Positions 1-9,535 of a DNA stretch of 64,000 bases are shown here, in pieces (within the stretch, counting starts at the first letter, position 1; each line of letters begins with the position of its first letter). The DNA is taken from positions 3,778,775 to 3,842,774 of the forward strand of contig MZZL01000409.1 of assembly GCA_002749535.1 (NCBI GenBank). Direction: 5' to 3'. The translations under genes and the position numbers were made by a program. The notes under the pieces were generated by a model that saw nothing but the letters and a program-made list of their open reading frames with translations, made no database searches and was not told the origin of the DNA. The stretch comes from Apophysomyces variabilis. Taxonomy: Eukaryota; Mucoromycota; Mucoromycetes; Mucorales; Mucoraceae.

Positions 1-319
1 CATGTTGTAATAAACTCTTGTTTTTTGCTTGGTATATGATGAGAAAAGAAGACATGGTTCTTTTCTTTTTTTTTTTCTTTGCTATTAAGTTGTGTTGGAG
101 AAGGTTGACCAATGATGCAGCTTGCTTAGCAGGTGACACACCGCAGTTCACGGCATCAATGTATTTTTTCCTCATTTTGAAACCCAACTCCCTTTTTTTT
201 TAATTTTTTTTTTTGTCTTTCGTTATTTAGGATATCTGCATCTCTCTTTTCCTTCTTCTCTTCTCAATTCCATATTATTGCTCTATTCTTCTTTTCTTTA
301 TCCCTTCATCAAATTCAAC

Positions 320-814
320 ATGGCTAGTGGGACGGAAAAGGATTATCCATTGCCCGGTGCTTATTGTAGTCGACGATCTTCGTATGAGAATGAACCTGCG
401 GCACTTTCGCTTTCTATCATGTCACCGGTATTTTTCCCTAGTCATGGTGATTGTATCATGGTCAAACGGAGGCGAAGTTCTTCTAGACGATTGCCTGGTG
501 CATGGGTCGAAGAGGACGAACATGTGTATGATCGATCCAATATCCATTTAGACGAGCTAAGGCAAACAATTGCAACTCTACGCAAAGAAACACAACAGCT
601 CGAAGAAACAGATGTCTTATTGAAGAAGAGCATTCAGATTGTGGCTCGTAAGCGCCAGTTGGTTAAACACAGACGAAGAAAACAATCGCAGTGGGTTTGG
701 TGCGATGATCAGCAGACCACGGACGAGGAAAATGATGAGGACTATTTAGGTATGCATGACGATCAACGTGTTCCTCCCGCCGACGTCCTTCTTGATGATT
801 GGGAATGGGTGTAA
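320..814 (+). CDS. Hypothetical small basic/acidic coiled-coil protein (164 aa)
   Basis: Single uninterrupted reading frame. I take the ATG at 320 (MASGTEKDY) rather than the in-frame ATG at 278, because 278 lies in the pyrimidine-rich 5' leader typical of genes in this window. Visible parts: a Ser/Pro-rich N-terminus, a basic patch around residues 48-57 (VKRRRSSSRR), a predicted coiled coil around residues 75-105 (LDELRQTIATLRKETQQLEE), a second basic stretch (RKRQLVKHRRRKQ), then an acidic tail ending in DDWEWV. I see no signal peptide, membrane segment or enzyme motif. The alternation of basic and acidic patches would suit a small nuclear or scaffold protein, but that is inference. I do not recognise the family. 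Confidence 0.55.
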   Translation: MASGTEKDYPLPGAYCSRRSSYENEPAALSLSIMSPVFFPSHGDCIMVKRRRSSSRRLPGAWVEEDEHVYDRSNIHLDELRQTIATLRKETQQLEETDVLLKKSIQIVARKRQLVKHRRRKQSQWVWCDDQQTTDEENDEDYLGMHDDQRVPPADVLLDDWEWV

Positions 815-3800
815 ACTGTGTACAGTAAATTTTTAATTTACCCTTCTCCCCAACCTTTTCTATACATATACTCGCTGCACATTGTTGTCTTTATACATAA
901 GCCTTTCTTTTTGTCTCTTTTCTTCTTTCCGTTTCTTTGCACAAAAATGAAAAACAAAAACAATCGATTTACCCTTCCAACCAACAAGAAAAACGTCTGT
1001 TTTGCATCGTTTGATTTTATGAGTAGATGTGTGTATGATTGCTAGATAAAGTAGTGGGCAAAGATATATATTGTCTACCCCTCATTACCCATGACTAAAA
1101 CCTGCGGGAAGTGGAAAAAACAATGCGCCAAGACAGCTGACTCGGCTTATTTTTTTTTTGCTTCTTAATCGGCCAATTCCATTTCAGTCTAGATGTCCAG
1201 TGGTCCTATTTTGCAGAAGCATGCGTCATTTTGCAGTGTCGTTATAAAATGAATGCAAGTAAAGGGTAATAAAGTTAGATAATTTGTTGATCTTCACACT
1301 TTCCCACAGCACGTTCCCTTTTAACGAAACCGATCTGAATGAGGCCTCTTCATGGCGTTAACTCATAACCATGGTAACAGAGAACAAAAGAGTTCGGGAA
1401 CCGTAAAGGCCAAATTGGCTACTGGTAATCAATTGCAAAGCCTCGTTCAGCCTGATGTAATGATTCGTTAGTCGGATGGGGAGGTTAATTATATGTGTTC
1501 ACTGGTAGTTGTTTTTCTTTTGCAAGCTGCACAACTTTCATCCCTGTTTTCCAACTTTTGTAATTTTATCCCACACTATCTCATATAAAGCAAAGAAAGA
1601 GCTCCCGATTATTATTAATGTTAGAGATTACCAGGCCCTTTTCTTGACACTTTTATTCATTTGCAAATGCTATTGACTAATTCAGGGGATATACAAAGCT
1701 CATGACAAGGTCGCATAAGATTCAGTTTTGCCTCTGTATATCCACTATAACTGTTTTACACCTGTTAAGTGATATATCTATTTCCGAAGCTTGTGTATAA
1801 AGGAAAAGTCGCTAAGCTTCTCTCTCTTTCCCCTCTAATCAGAACCATTAAGCCTAGATTAAGTCGAGAATAATTATGACCAACAGATCAACGAGAAAGA
1901 AAGGAAAAGGCATCTATGTACTGACTTTTCTTGATAATAGCGCGAAAAGGGAAAACTGACGAGTTGCGCTGCGCTGCTATGTTAATGTATGCCGCACCTA
2001 TGCATTATGCATTACAGCAAGTTTGATTGTTATTGTCATTATTTATGGCTAGCTTGGAATCCGTTAGATAATGCGATTCTTTATCTCTTACTCTATAAGA
2101 ATTGTTTCCGTAAACAACGAGAGGACAGGATGTAGACAAATTTCGCCGGAGGAGAGAGATACTTATACTTTCCTAACGTCCCACGACAGTAGAGCGTATG
2201 TGGCTTCCTTTTCCTTCCTATTACATAGAGAGCTTGTCAAATGTCAGATGATTGAGAAGGAAATAGATGTCATAAATATTGTAAATAACAGGATTAGGCT
2301 TTTTCTTACTTTCCAGCATACAGTTGCATCCATGGAAAGCTTGGTACAAGAAGCAGAGTCAGAAGGTTGAATGAGGACACAATCTGCTAAGCACACGGTT
2401 TTCCAAAGTTCACACCACTCGAGTGATTTATTCTATGACGTTGTTTGCGTAACAAATTGACTTGTTACACAAAGGAACAGAAAGCATGACCGGAAACGCT
2501 TGCTTGTTGTAACAGAGCCCATTTCAACCATGAACCGCATTTACCATGTCTTGTCCATTGCAATTCATTCTCTGATTGCAGCTTTGTGTTAATGTTACTT
2601 AGCCAGATCCTAAATCGTGAGCTATGCCGAAATATAAAAGCACGATAAGCCGTGCCCCCTCTCAGCCACTTTTTCCACCCTCTATCAAGTATCTGTACCT
2701 CTTTCACATCAAAACAGTATGGACTATAATTGAAGTAACGCTCTTTGCGGTCACTTGTGGTAAGCTACTCTTAGAAAGTTTGTTATACGTTCTAGCAGCC
2801 GAGACTGCCATCGATGGGAAATTTCCTTGTCATGTTAGGCATCCTGTGACCAAAACTTAGATACATTTGTTGCAGCAAAAACCAGGGTAAACTGTCATAC
2901 TGCCAAATAACCCCTACTATATAATAGCAGCGTTTTGCAGTTTGTATAACAAGGTCAGTAGTAGACTGGATACCATGGCAAACTGGATGCACCGAGAATC
3001 TTCTCATCCGGAAACAGTTTCATTGGAACGATCCACTTTAGTCGGATACTAGATATAACCATTGGTCTTTTCACTTTGTATCATCCACCGCTCCTTTGGT
3101 GCTAAGGATTCTAAATGGAAACGGGAGATTTCAAACCGATAGGAACCACTGTTTCAAGCTGAACTGTTTTTCTGATTCTCATAATTACAATGTCATGTCT
3201 CAAGCATCACTGTCTTCGATGTATCTGCTAAGAGACAGAGAGCAATTGACAAGAATAAAATGGTTTCCCTTGTAAAGATACCAAAGGATATATAGCACGA
3301 TCAAATTATGTTTCGCACTGTAATGGCATGATTATCGCCGGAAGCCATGACCGGAGTACAAGACAAAATGATAATTAAACGAGACGGATGTCGTGGAACC
3401 CACTTTGTTTTCACAATAAGTTTTCTGTCTTGAATATCTCAGATAATTTTTCGTGCATGCTGATATGTTTCTGGCGAGCCTTTAACTTTCGGTGAAAGGT
3501 CCATACTAATCGAATCAAAAAAAAAACCTCTTCATAGTTACTGCTAACTTTACCATCGTTTCATAAGACAACTCCGCGATCAATATGCATTAATTTACGA
3601 ACTACGCTCTGAAACCGTAAAGCTCAGCAATAGGTTGATTGCTTCCATGGCTAGTTGCTTATATTTGCTGTAGAGTATATAATATAACAAGGGGCAGTCT
3701 TGATGTATAAAATGCATCTTCTTGCAGAAGGACAATGCATTCACTGTCCGACCTTGGAAGAGATGAGAGTGATTTTACCTGGAAAACAGGGATAAGATAT

Positions 3801-4043
3801 GTCATGCAATTTGCTTGAACCCTGGAGGAGCTGGTTTCGGTTGGAATTAAATTAAACAAGACGGAACCCCTTCAGGCACACCTCTTATTTTTTTTGACAA
3901 CACTGGCCACTTGGGTGCGAGCTTGACCAAGTTGGACAAACAAGCTGAACACAAGAAAGAGAAAAAGTCCGCGAGAAAGTCCAGTCCGACCTATTTTATA
4001 CTGTCGACCACACTAAACCCGATTCTCTCTTTTCTTCATCATC
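815..4043. other. Intergenic, 3.2 kb, no supported gene
   Basis: AT-rich spacer with many stops in all frames. The longest ATG frames (for example 2071-2370 plus, 99 aa) show no domain, no coding-like composition and no flanking splice pattern that extends them. The last about 80 bases are the likely promoter and leader of the coactosin-PH gene, including a weak TATA-like TTTTATA near 3994. I see no RNA gene or repeat. Confidence 0.5.
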
Positions 4044-5609
4044 ATGTGCGATTTATCAGATAGTCGAATCATAGAAACCTATACAGCCATTGTTGAAGGC
4101 GACGCCACTGATTGGTACGAAACATACTATTCAGGAATGACAAATAGGAAACGACTCACCTTTGCAAAGGCTTATCCTTGGTTACAATGATACGCGGGAC
4201 GTTATTTCTTTATATTCCAAGGGAACCCGTGGTTTGAGGCAAGTAGATAAAATAACACTTTGGTTTTATCTGACGGATGATGATAATAGTGAGTTCCGTG
4301 ACAACTTGAGTGACGAAGTATTGTATGGCTTCGTGAGAGTGGATGATCGATTTATTCTCATCACATGGGTATCCGAGCAAGTGAGGTAAAAAAAAAAAGA
4401 GAATTAGTTTGCACGGGAACATAGTGGTATTAAACGTCTTTTTTATTGTATTTGAATGAACTATCAGTGGTGTTAGAAGAGGTAAATATATACTGTCAAT
4501 CGTGTTTTAGACCAAAAATATTTATTGTTGTGATTAGCTCGTGCACTGGTGCATAGCCGATCGGTTGCGGCTTTGTTGAAATTACATCAGGCACAAATTA
4601 CAGCATCGTCTCTCAATGACCTTAGTGATGCCAATATTCGTACTCGGCTTAAGCTCGGGGAGAATCAGGTCCCCAATCGTTCACGGCCTAATTCCCTTTC
4701 CAACAGCAAACGGGCATCCTTGTCAGCTCGTCGTCAATCATCCTCACCGACGTCAACCCCAGATCGGACCATGTCACCATCGCCTGTAACAGATCAGGAG
4801 CCGACTACCGAGCCGGAATCCTTTGTAGAAGCCAGCGAACGTTTATCCGATGAAGACGATGAGCATAATGTGCAGGAGAGCGAGGAAGAAAAAAAAAGAA
4901 TGGAAGAAGAAAAGAGGAGAATAGCGGAAGAAAACAGAAAACGGGCCGAAGCCGAAGCCGAAGCTAGAGCACGTGCAGAGGCCGAGGCAAAGCAACGTGC
5001 AGAGGCCAAAGCACGTGTAGAACAAGAAGCCAGAGCGCGTGCAGAAGCCGAGGCCAAGAAGAGACAGGCAGAAGAAGAAGCACTAGCTGAAGAAGAAAGA
5101 AAGAAACAGGCTGAATTGGAGAAACAACAGCTCCAACGACGACTGTTGGAGGCGGAGAAAAATAAGGATGTAAGTAGTAGGACTAAAGCAAATTGACCAA
5201 TAAGGGGAACAGGGAGCTTACATGTAATTTCAACCAATCCGTAAGGTGGTTTTGGCCGGATTTGCATCCGTTCAACCAAGCAATAGCCCCGTAAGTGCTT
5301 TAATTCCTATTGTTTCCCGGTAATTGACTTTCCTTGTTGGCTCGTTAGTTCTGGAGACGTCGCTATTTCCTGATTCGGGGCAAAAGTTTATTATTGTTCC
5401 GTGATGAATTAGACAAGTCGCCCATTACAGTGATTGACCTTGGTCAGGTCACTCGTTTGAGTGCCATTGATGCGGAGGAAGAGACGTTTGTACCAAATGC
5501 ATTCGTACTGGATACCCAACAGGATGAATCATACCAAATGTTTGCTGACGACAAAAAGGATGCTGATACCATCATGACAGCCTTGAAAACTGTTATCCGG
5601 GCTAATTAA
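4044..5609 (+). CDS. ADF-H (coactosin-type) + coiled coil + PH domain protein
   Basis: Six exons: 4044-4114, 4170-4385, 4468-4481, 4538-5169, 5246-5290, 5349-5609. They give 412 aa with all phases consistent. Residues about 5-130 form an actin-depolymerising-factor-homology domain of coactosin type; the hallmark run LYGFVRVDDRFILITWVSEQ continues after two introns into VSGVRRARALVHSRS, as in coactosin. Residues about 208-308 are an extreme Glu/Ala/Arg/Lys coiled coil. Residues about 312-405 are a PH domain (GFASVQ then FWRRRYFLIRGKS), ending in a C-terminal helix. The protein probably binds F-actin through ADF-H and a membrane lipid or partner through PH, linking cortical actin to the membrane; this is inference from domains. 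The 14-nt exon 3 is needed to keep the ADF-H core intact. Coactosins are normally about 140 aa, so the tail is a large addition. Confidence 0.85.
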
Positions 5610-5662
5610 TCCCTTATCCATCTATTTCTTTCTTTTCTTTGTATTCTTTCTATATATGTACC

Positions 5663-5668
5663 AATAAA
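5663..5668 (+). terminator. Poly(A) signal AATAAA
   Basis: A perfect AATAAA lies 54 bases after the stop codon of the ADF-H/PH gene, in a T-rich 3' region. Position and sequence fit a polyadenylation signal. Confidence 0.5.
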
Positions 5669-5986
5669 GTAACAGACTAAAACTCATTTTACTTTACACT
5701 CTAGACGCTTTCGTTTGTCTGGGTTAACTAAAGTGACTGTTTATCCCGTAAAGCAAACCTGTAGCAACTGAAACCGAGCGAAAACTCGGGATTGAACATT
5801 GGCTCTGGGTAAAAGAACGAAAACATGATGTAGTATACGCTGTGAGCAAAAGTGCAGTATGAAATAGTCTTGCATTATTTAAGGTTTTGAACAAGCAGCA
5901 CGTGGAAGCACCAAAAGTAACCAGAGCGGCGGAAGTGAAGGGACTAGAATATGATTTGAGAACCTGCAGCTGGTGACTCGCGGCAC

Positions 5987-6274
5987 ATGAAGCACAAAAT
6001 AGGTGCATATCAAAATACGACTCTTGCTTTCGGCTTGAAATCAACAGAGGGAATTCAACGAACAATGAGCGAGAAAACGATTTTTCCGGAAGAAAAAGCT
6101 AATTGGTCTTTTGACGTCAAGGCTTTGAATATGGAAGCCATTTTCCATGGTGCGAGACCGAATGCCGGAGAAGGTCAAACAGCGATTGTCGCCACCATGC
6201 TCATGCCTCGCAAAATACGGTTGGTTAAAAGCAAATCACTGCGTCACGAACATCGGCGTTTATTGGGCTACTAG
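5987..6274 (+). CDS. Doubtful small hypothetical ORF (95 aa)
   Basis: An ATG-initiated frame with a mixed, protein-like composition (for example MSEKTIFPEEKANWSFDV followed by a Gly/Asn-rich turn and a basic C-terminus). It has no recognisable domain, no signal peptide, no clear promoter and no convincing splice extension. It could be a fragment of a decayed gene. An antisense frame of similar length exists. Kept only because its composition is better than that of the surrounding spacer. Confidence 0.2.
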   Translation: MKHKIGAYQNTTLAFGLKSTEGIQRTMSEKTIFPEEKANWSFDVKALNMEAIFHGARPNAGEGQTAIVATMLMPRKIRLVKSKSLRHEHRRLLGY

Positions 6275-7022
6275 AATGACTGTCTCGTTCTAATTTCGTT
6301 TCACTAGATGTTCAGAACACTTGGAATAATCCAAAGAGCAATTGGTCTGTGTCTGTAGTAAATACGAACTACGTTCATATTTTCTTATGGATCAGTTTAC
6401 TTATAGCTAACATTAATTCCGACAGAAAAGAAACATCAATTTGATATATAACATGCTTTTATTTTATGTTGGAGTCCTTAGTAGCGCACTTATGAATACG
6501 TAATGTTGCTGTAGTATACACTTCCATTGTGCTTACAAGATTAACTTGGGTTAGCTGAAATTTTGTCACTGATTTAAGAGGCCCAGACATAGGAAAGGGA
6601 AATACGAAAATAAAATGTGGAACGAAAAGTTACAGACGTGGGGTTGAGGATCATCATTGTGCATCCCGTAGGTGTGACAGATGGGCGAATTCCTGGAATC
6701 AGGCGTTTCCTACGCCGCGGTGGTGATCCAGGTCAGCTCCCTTGAGGTCCGCTTTGTACTCTTCTTGAATTTACGAATGGAATGTTAACCTTACTCAGAA
6801 AATAAATAACGAGTTACACAAAAGCAGAGTGCTTGTATGTGAAAATCATGTTTATCTGCTCATTTTTCTCAAGTTTTGTTAGGAAGCAAATAATTGTATC
6901 CAGTGCACTGGACCGTCCGCGTCGATGGATGAAATTGTATAATAAAAAAGGATGCCAATGGTTTATTCTACTTTCATGTTTAAAAAAAAGCTATTGGGAG
7001 GAGGATAGGAGAAGAGATGTTT
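6275..7022. other. Intergenic, 3' flank of the LysM gene
   Basis: AT-rich spacer between a doubtful plus-strand ORF and the 3' end of the minus-strand LysM gene. No coding signal, repeat or RNA gene seen. Confidence 0.4.
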
Positions 7023-8029
7023 TTAATTGCGCTTAGGAGGCTTGATGTCGCAGATGTTGCCCTTGGGATCGTTGACACACTTGTTGGTGAAAAGGTTGCA
7101 GCACTTTTCGCCAGGGCAATCGTCATTCGTAGTGCATTCGGGCTTGCTAGTGGGCTTGGGCTTGCCAGAGGTGGTGCTGGTAGTGGGGGGCTTGATATCA
7201 CAGATGTTGCCCTTGGGATCATCAACGCACTTGTTAGTGAAGAGATTGCAACACTTTTCGCCAGGGCAATCATCATTTGTAGTGCATTCGGGCTTGCTAG
7301 TGGGCTTGGGCTTGCCAGAGGTGGTGCTGGTAGTGGGGGGCTTGATATCACAGATGTTGCCCTTGGGATCATCAACGCACTTGTTAGTGAAGAGGTTGCA
7401 ACACTTTTCGCCAGGGCAATCATCATTTGTAGTGCATTCGGGCTTGCTAGTGGGCTTGGGCTTGCCAGAGGTGGTGCTGGTAGTGGGGGGCTTGATATCA
7501 CAGATGTTGCCCTTGGGATCATCAACGCACTTGTTAGTGAAGAGGTTGCAACACTTCTCGCCGGGGCAGTCATCATTTGTAGTACACTCGGGCTTAGAAG
7601 TAGGAGCACTATACATCAATTGCTGCGGTTAAAATCTGATAACTAACTTGAGACAAGAAAGCTTTAAGTGTACCTGACACAGAGGGTCTGGCCAATGGCT
7701 AAGTTGGTGCAATCGGCGTTGACTAGTAATAGTAATATTACCCGCGTTTAGTTTGTCGTTGGCAATGGAAAGATACCCGATATTTGTTACACTTACTGGA
7801 AGGATTCCACTTTCTCAAGTCATCAAAGCTAATGTGGTATGTATTTCCGATTGCCCAGCACTAAACAACAATGGACAAACCAGATGAGTATGGATCAGGA
7901 CCCGTTGCGCGCTAATAAGCTTACAGAATCGCCAGCCTTGACCACGTAGGTCTTCTTACAGTCGGAAGCGGGTGCGGCAAGAGCCATGCCGGCGATGGCA
8001 GCGAGAGACAAAGCGGTGAGGATTTGCAT
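7023..8029 (-). CDS. Secreted LysM protein with four Cys-rich repeats
   Basis: Four exons on the minus strand: 8029-7925, 7860-7797, 7722-7674, 7608-7023, giving 267 aa. The start at 8029 is preferred over the upstream ATG at 8095 because it opens directly into a signal peptide (MQILTALSLAAIAGMALAAP). Exons 1-3 encode one LysM domain (about residues 24-72): YVVKAGDS, then CWAIGNTYHISFDDLRKWNP, then NADCTNLAIGQTLC, a typical fungal LysM with paired cysteines. The last exon has four tandem units of 50 aa joined by Thr/Pro-rich linkers; each unit has the pattern C-x5-C-x5-CC-x6-C-x9-C. LysM binds chitin oligomers, so a secreted cell-wall or effector-like protein is likely. The role of the repeats is unknown; they may be small disulfide-knotted modules. 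A TATA box lies 76-83 bases upstream. Confidence 0.85.
7030..7608 (-). repeat. Four-copy 150-bp coding tandem repeat
   Basis: The same landmark (cagatgttgcccttgggatc on the plus strand) recurs at 7051, 7201, 7351 and 7501, exactly 150 bp apart. The inner units are almost identical at DNA level, including third positions. The outermost ones (nearest 7030 and 7600) carry most of the differences. This points to recent unequal recombination or gene conversion. Confidence 0.9.
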
Positions 8030-8104
8030 GATGAAATAGGGATGAGAGAGAGAGAGAGAAAGCGAACGTGGAATGATAGTGTCAGAAAGGGTCAAAGTGC
8101 TGTC

Positions 8105-8112
8105 CTTTTATA
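8105..8112 (-). promoter_or_regulatory. TATA box of the LysM gene
   Basis: TATAAAAG on the minus strand, 76-83 bases before the start codon at 8029. Between them lies a CT-repeat leader (the GAGAGAGAGA run near 8041 on the plus strand). Confidence 0.6.
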
Positions 8113-9118
8113 CTGATGCAGATCCAGCTAACAAAAGCGTCGAAGTGCCGAGTCACGGTTCACCGAGTGAGAGCCGAAGATCCAAAGAGCGTGGTCCTGC
8201 TCATGCACTTTTTTACCTTGAACCCCAAAATAGCAGTGACGGTAAATTTGGCACCCAGCACGGTTGCGCAATGTGGTGTGATGGAGACACAGTCTGACTT
8301 TGTGCCCCGTAAAGACGCTTTTTTTTAGAAGGGCGCAAGTCATTCCGTTGGCTTGTTTTGGTACTTTGATTATTTTTACACCCCCAGGGTTCAGTGAACC
8401 CTTTACGCAAACGTGGATTCACTACAAACGCGTAGCCTTCATATTTCGGAGCTCGATACAACGGTCTCAAATGACCAAACCTAAATCCATACGAAAAATC
8501 AATTCCTTTTTACCATGGAACCAATGGCTTCAATGCCATTTTTTAAAGTTACTAGGCTACATTGAGGAGTAGATACACCTCTACCCATTGGTTTCCATGG
8601 GAATTGAAGGAGGTCTTTAACCCAATGCTTGGTATTCTATAGACGGATGCCTCATGGAAGAAATAGTATTCTACGGATAGCAAAGTGCGGAAGTTAAGCT
8701 TTTGATTCTATTAAAAGTAAAGGTGCGACAAAACAAGCAATTGTGAGTTGTTTATAACTTTTGCCCAGGTAATTAAAAAATGGTAATATTGGTGATCCTA
8801 ATGTCTTTTTGTGTTCATGGAAGTCCAGGCTGAGTGCAAATTTACACCGCTGTACTCCACGTGCAACCCCTCAAATCCGTGTCCCCCTTGGTGCTATCTC
8901 ACTCTTTGCTATTCCCTTTGTGCGAGTGAGTGGCAAAACGACGTGCACGACCTGGTACAGACCACAGAAAAACAAGACAAACGTATATCTACTGTGAAAT
9001 AGTTGAGCTGTAGAAATTTTGCCGCATTTCGAGATGATCTGTGCGTTGACGATCTCGGGCAGAAATATCTAATGCCCACCTATGCTATTACCGACAACAA
9101 ACAACCCTGATCAAGGTT
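8113..9118. other. Intergenic spacer
   Basis: Contains only short frames. One plus-strand frame at 8811-9002 is cysteine-rich (six Cys within about 35 residues) but lacks a signal peptide and recognisable homology, so it is not called. No RNA gene or repeat seen. Confidence 0.4.
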
Positions 9119-9168
9119 CACTCCTTTCCATACTTCTTCTTTCTCTTCTTCTCTCTTTTTTTTTCCTT
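9119..9168 (+). promoter_or_regulatory. Pyrimidine-rich tract before the 9199 gene
   Basis: About 50 bases of nearly pure C/T (CACTCCTTTCC then CTTCTTTCTCTTCTTCTCTC and a T run) end 30 bases before the ATG at 9199. Similar tracts precede other start codons in this window (18266, 29655, 33877), so this looks like a core-promoter or transcription-start feature. Confidence 0.45.
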
Positions 9169-9198
9169 AACCCTTTATCTCTTAATTAGTTACTCACC

Positions 9199-9535
9199 AT
9201 GAAAACCAGTATCACAACAGCATTTAAGCACTCGCAATCTTCAGAATCTGAGAAGCACAGTAGCGATGGCTTTTACAGTGACGTGACACCATCATCCCAG
9301 AGTCTGACGACAATGCCTTCGTATATGCGCCCAACGACTGCTTCTCGGAGTAGAATGCGAGTTCGCCTACAACAAGATGCTATGCGGAAAGAGGTACAAC
9401 CTCTACAGCTAGTAACCATCGTATATAAAACTCATTGTTGCAATATAGAAACAGAAATTCGGTCGCCCAGAATTCTTTGTTTCTTTGGCCGAGCAAGTTC
9501 TCCGGTTTGGACAACAACTACGCGATTTCTGGTAG
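9199..9535 (+). CDS. Hypothetical 93-aa protein, two exons
   Basis: Exons 9199-9393 and 9449-9535, joined in phase 0 (donor GTACAA, acceptor ATATAG). The first exon is Ser/Thr-rich (MKTSITTAFKHSQSSESEKH) with an Arg/Gln-rich end. The second encodes a helical segment, KFGRPEFFVSLAEQVLRFGQ, ending QLRDFW before TAG. A GT at the stop (TG|GTAGGT) could be a donor to a further exon, but I found no acceptor giving a sensible continuation. There is no signal peptide or membrane segment. The second exon has a conserved look, but I do not recognise the family. Confidence 0.5.

Noticed and set aside
2071..2370. 99-codon ATG frame on the plus strand
   Set aside because: No recognisable domain, no splice extension, isolated in an AT-rich spacer; length is expected by chance.
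4794..5279. 161-codon antisense Ser/Ala-rich frame
   Set aside because: Shadow of the low-complexity coiled coil of the ADF-H/PH gene.
7027..7646. Long plus-strand frames antisense to the LysM repeat exon (about 200 codons each)
   Set aside because: They are shadows produced by the in-frame 150-bp tandem repeat; the minus-strand reading has cysteine pattern, signal peptide and LysM domain.
8811..9002. Cysteine-rich 63-codon frame near the LysM gene, as a possible small secreted peptide
   Set aside because: No signal peptide, overlapping alternative frame of the same length, and no promoter or splice context.
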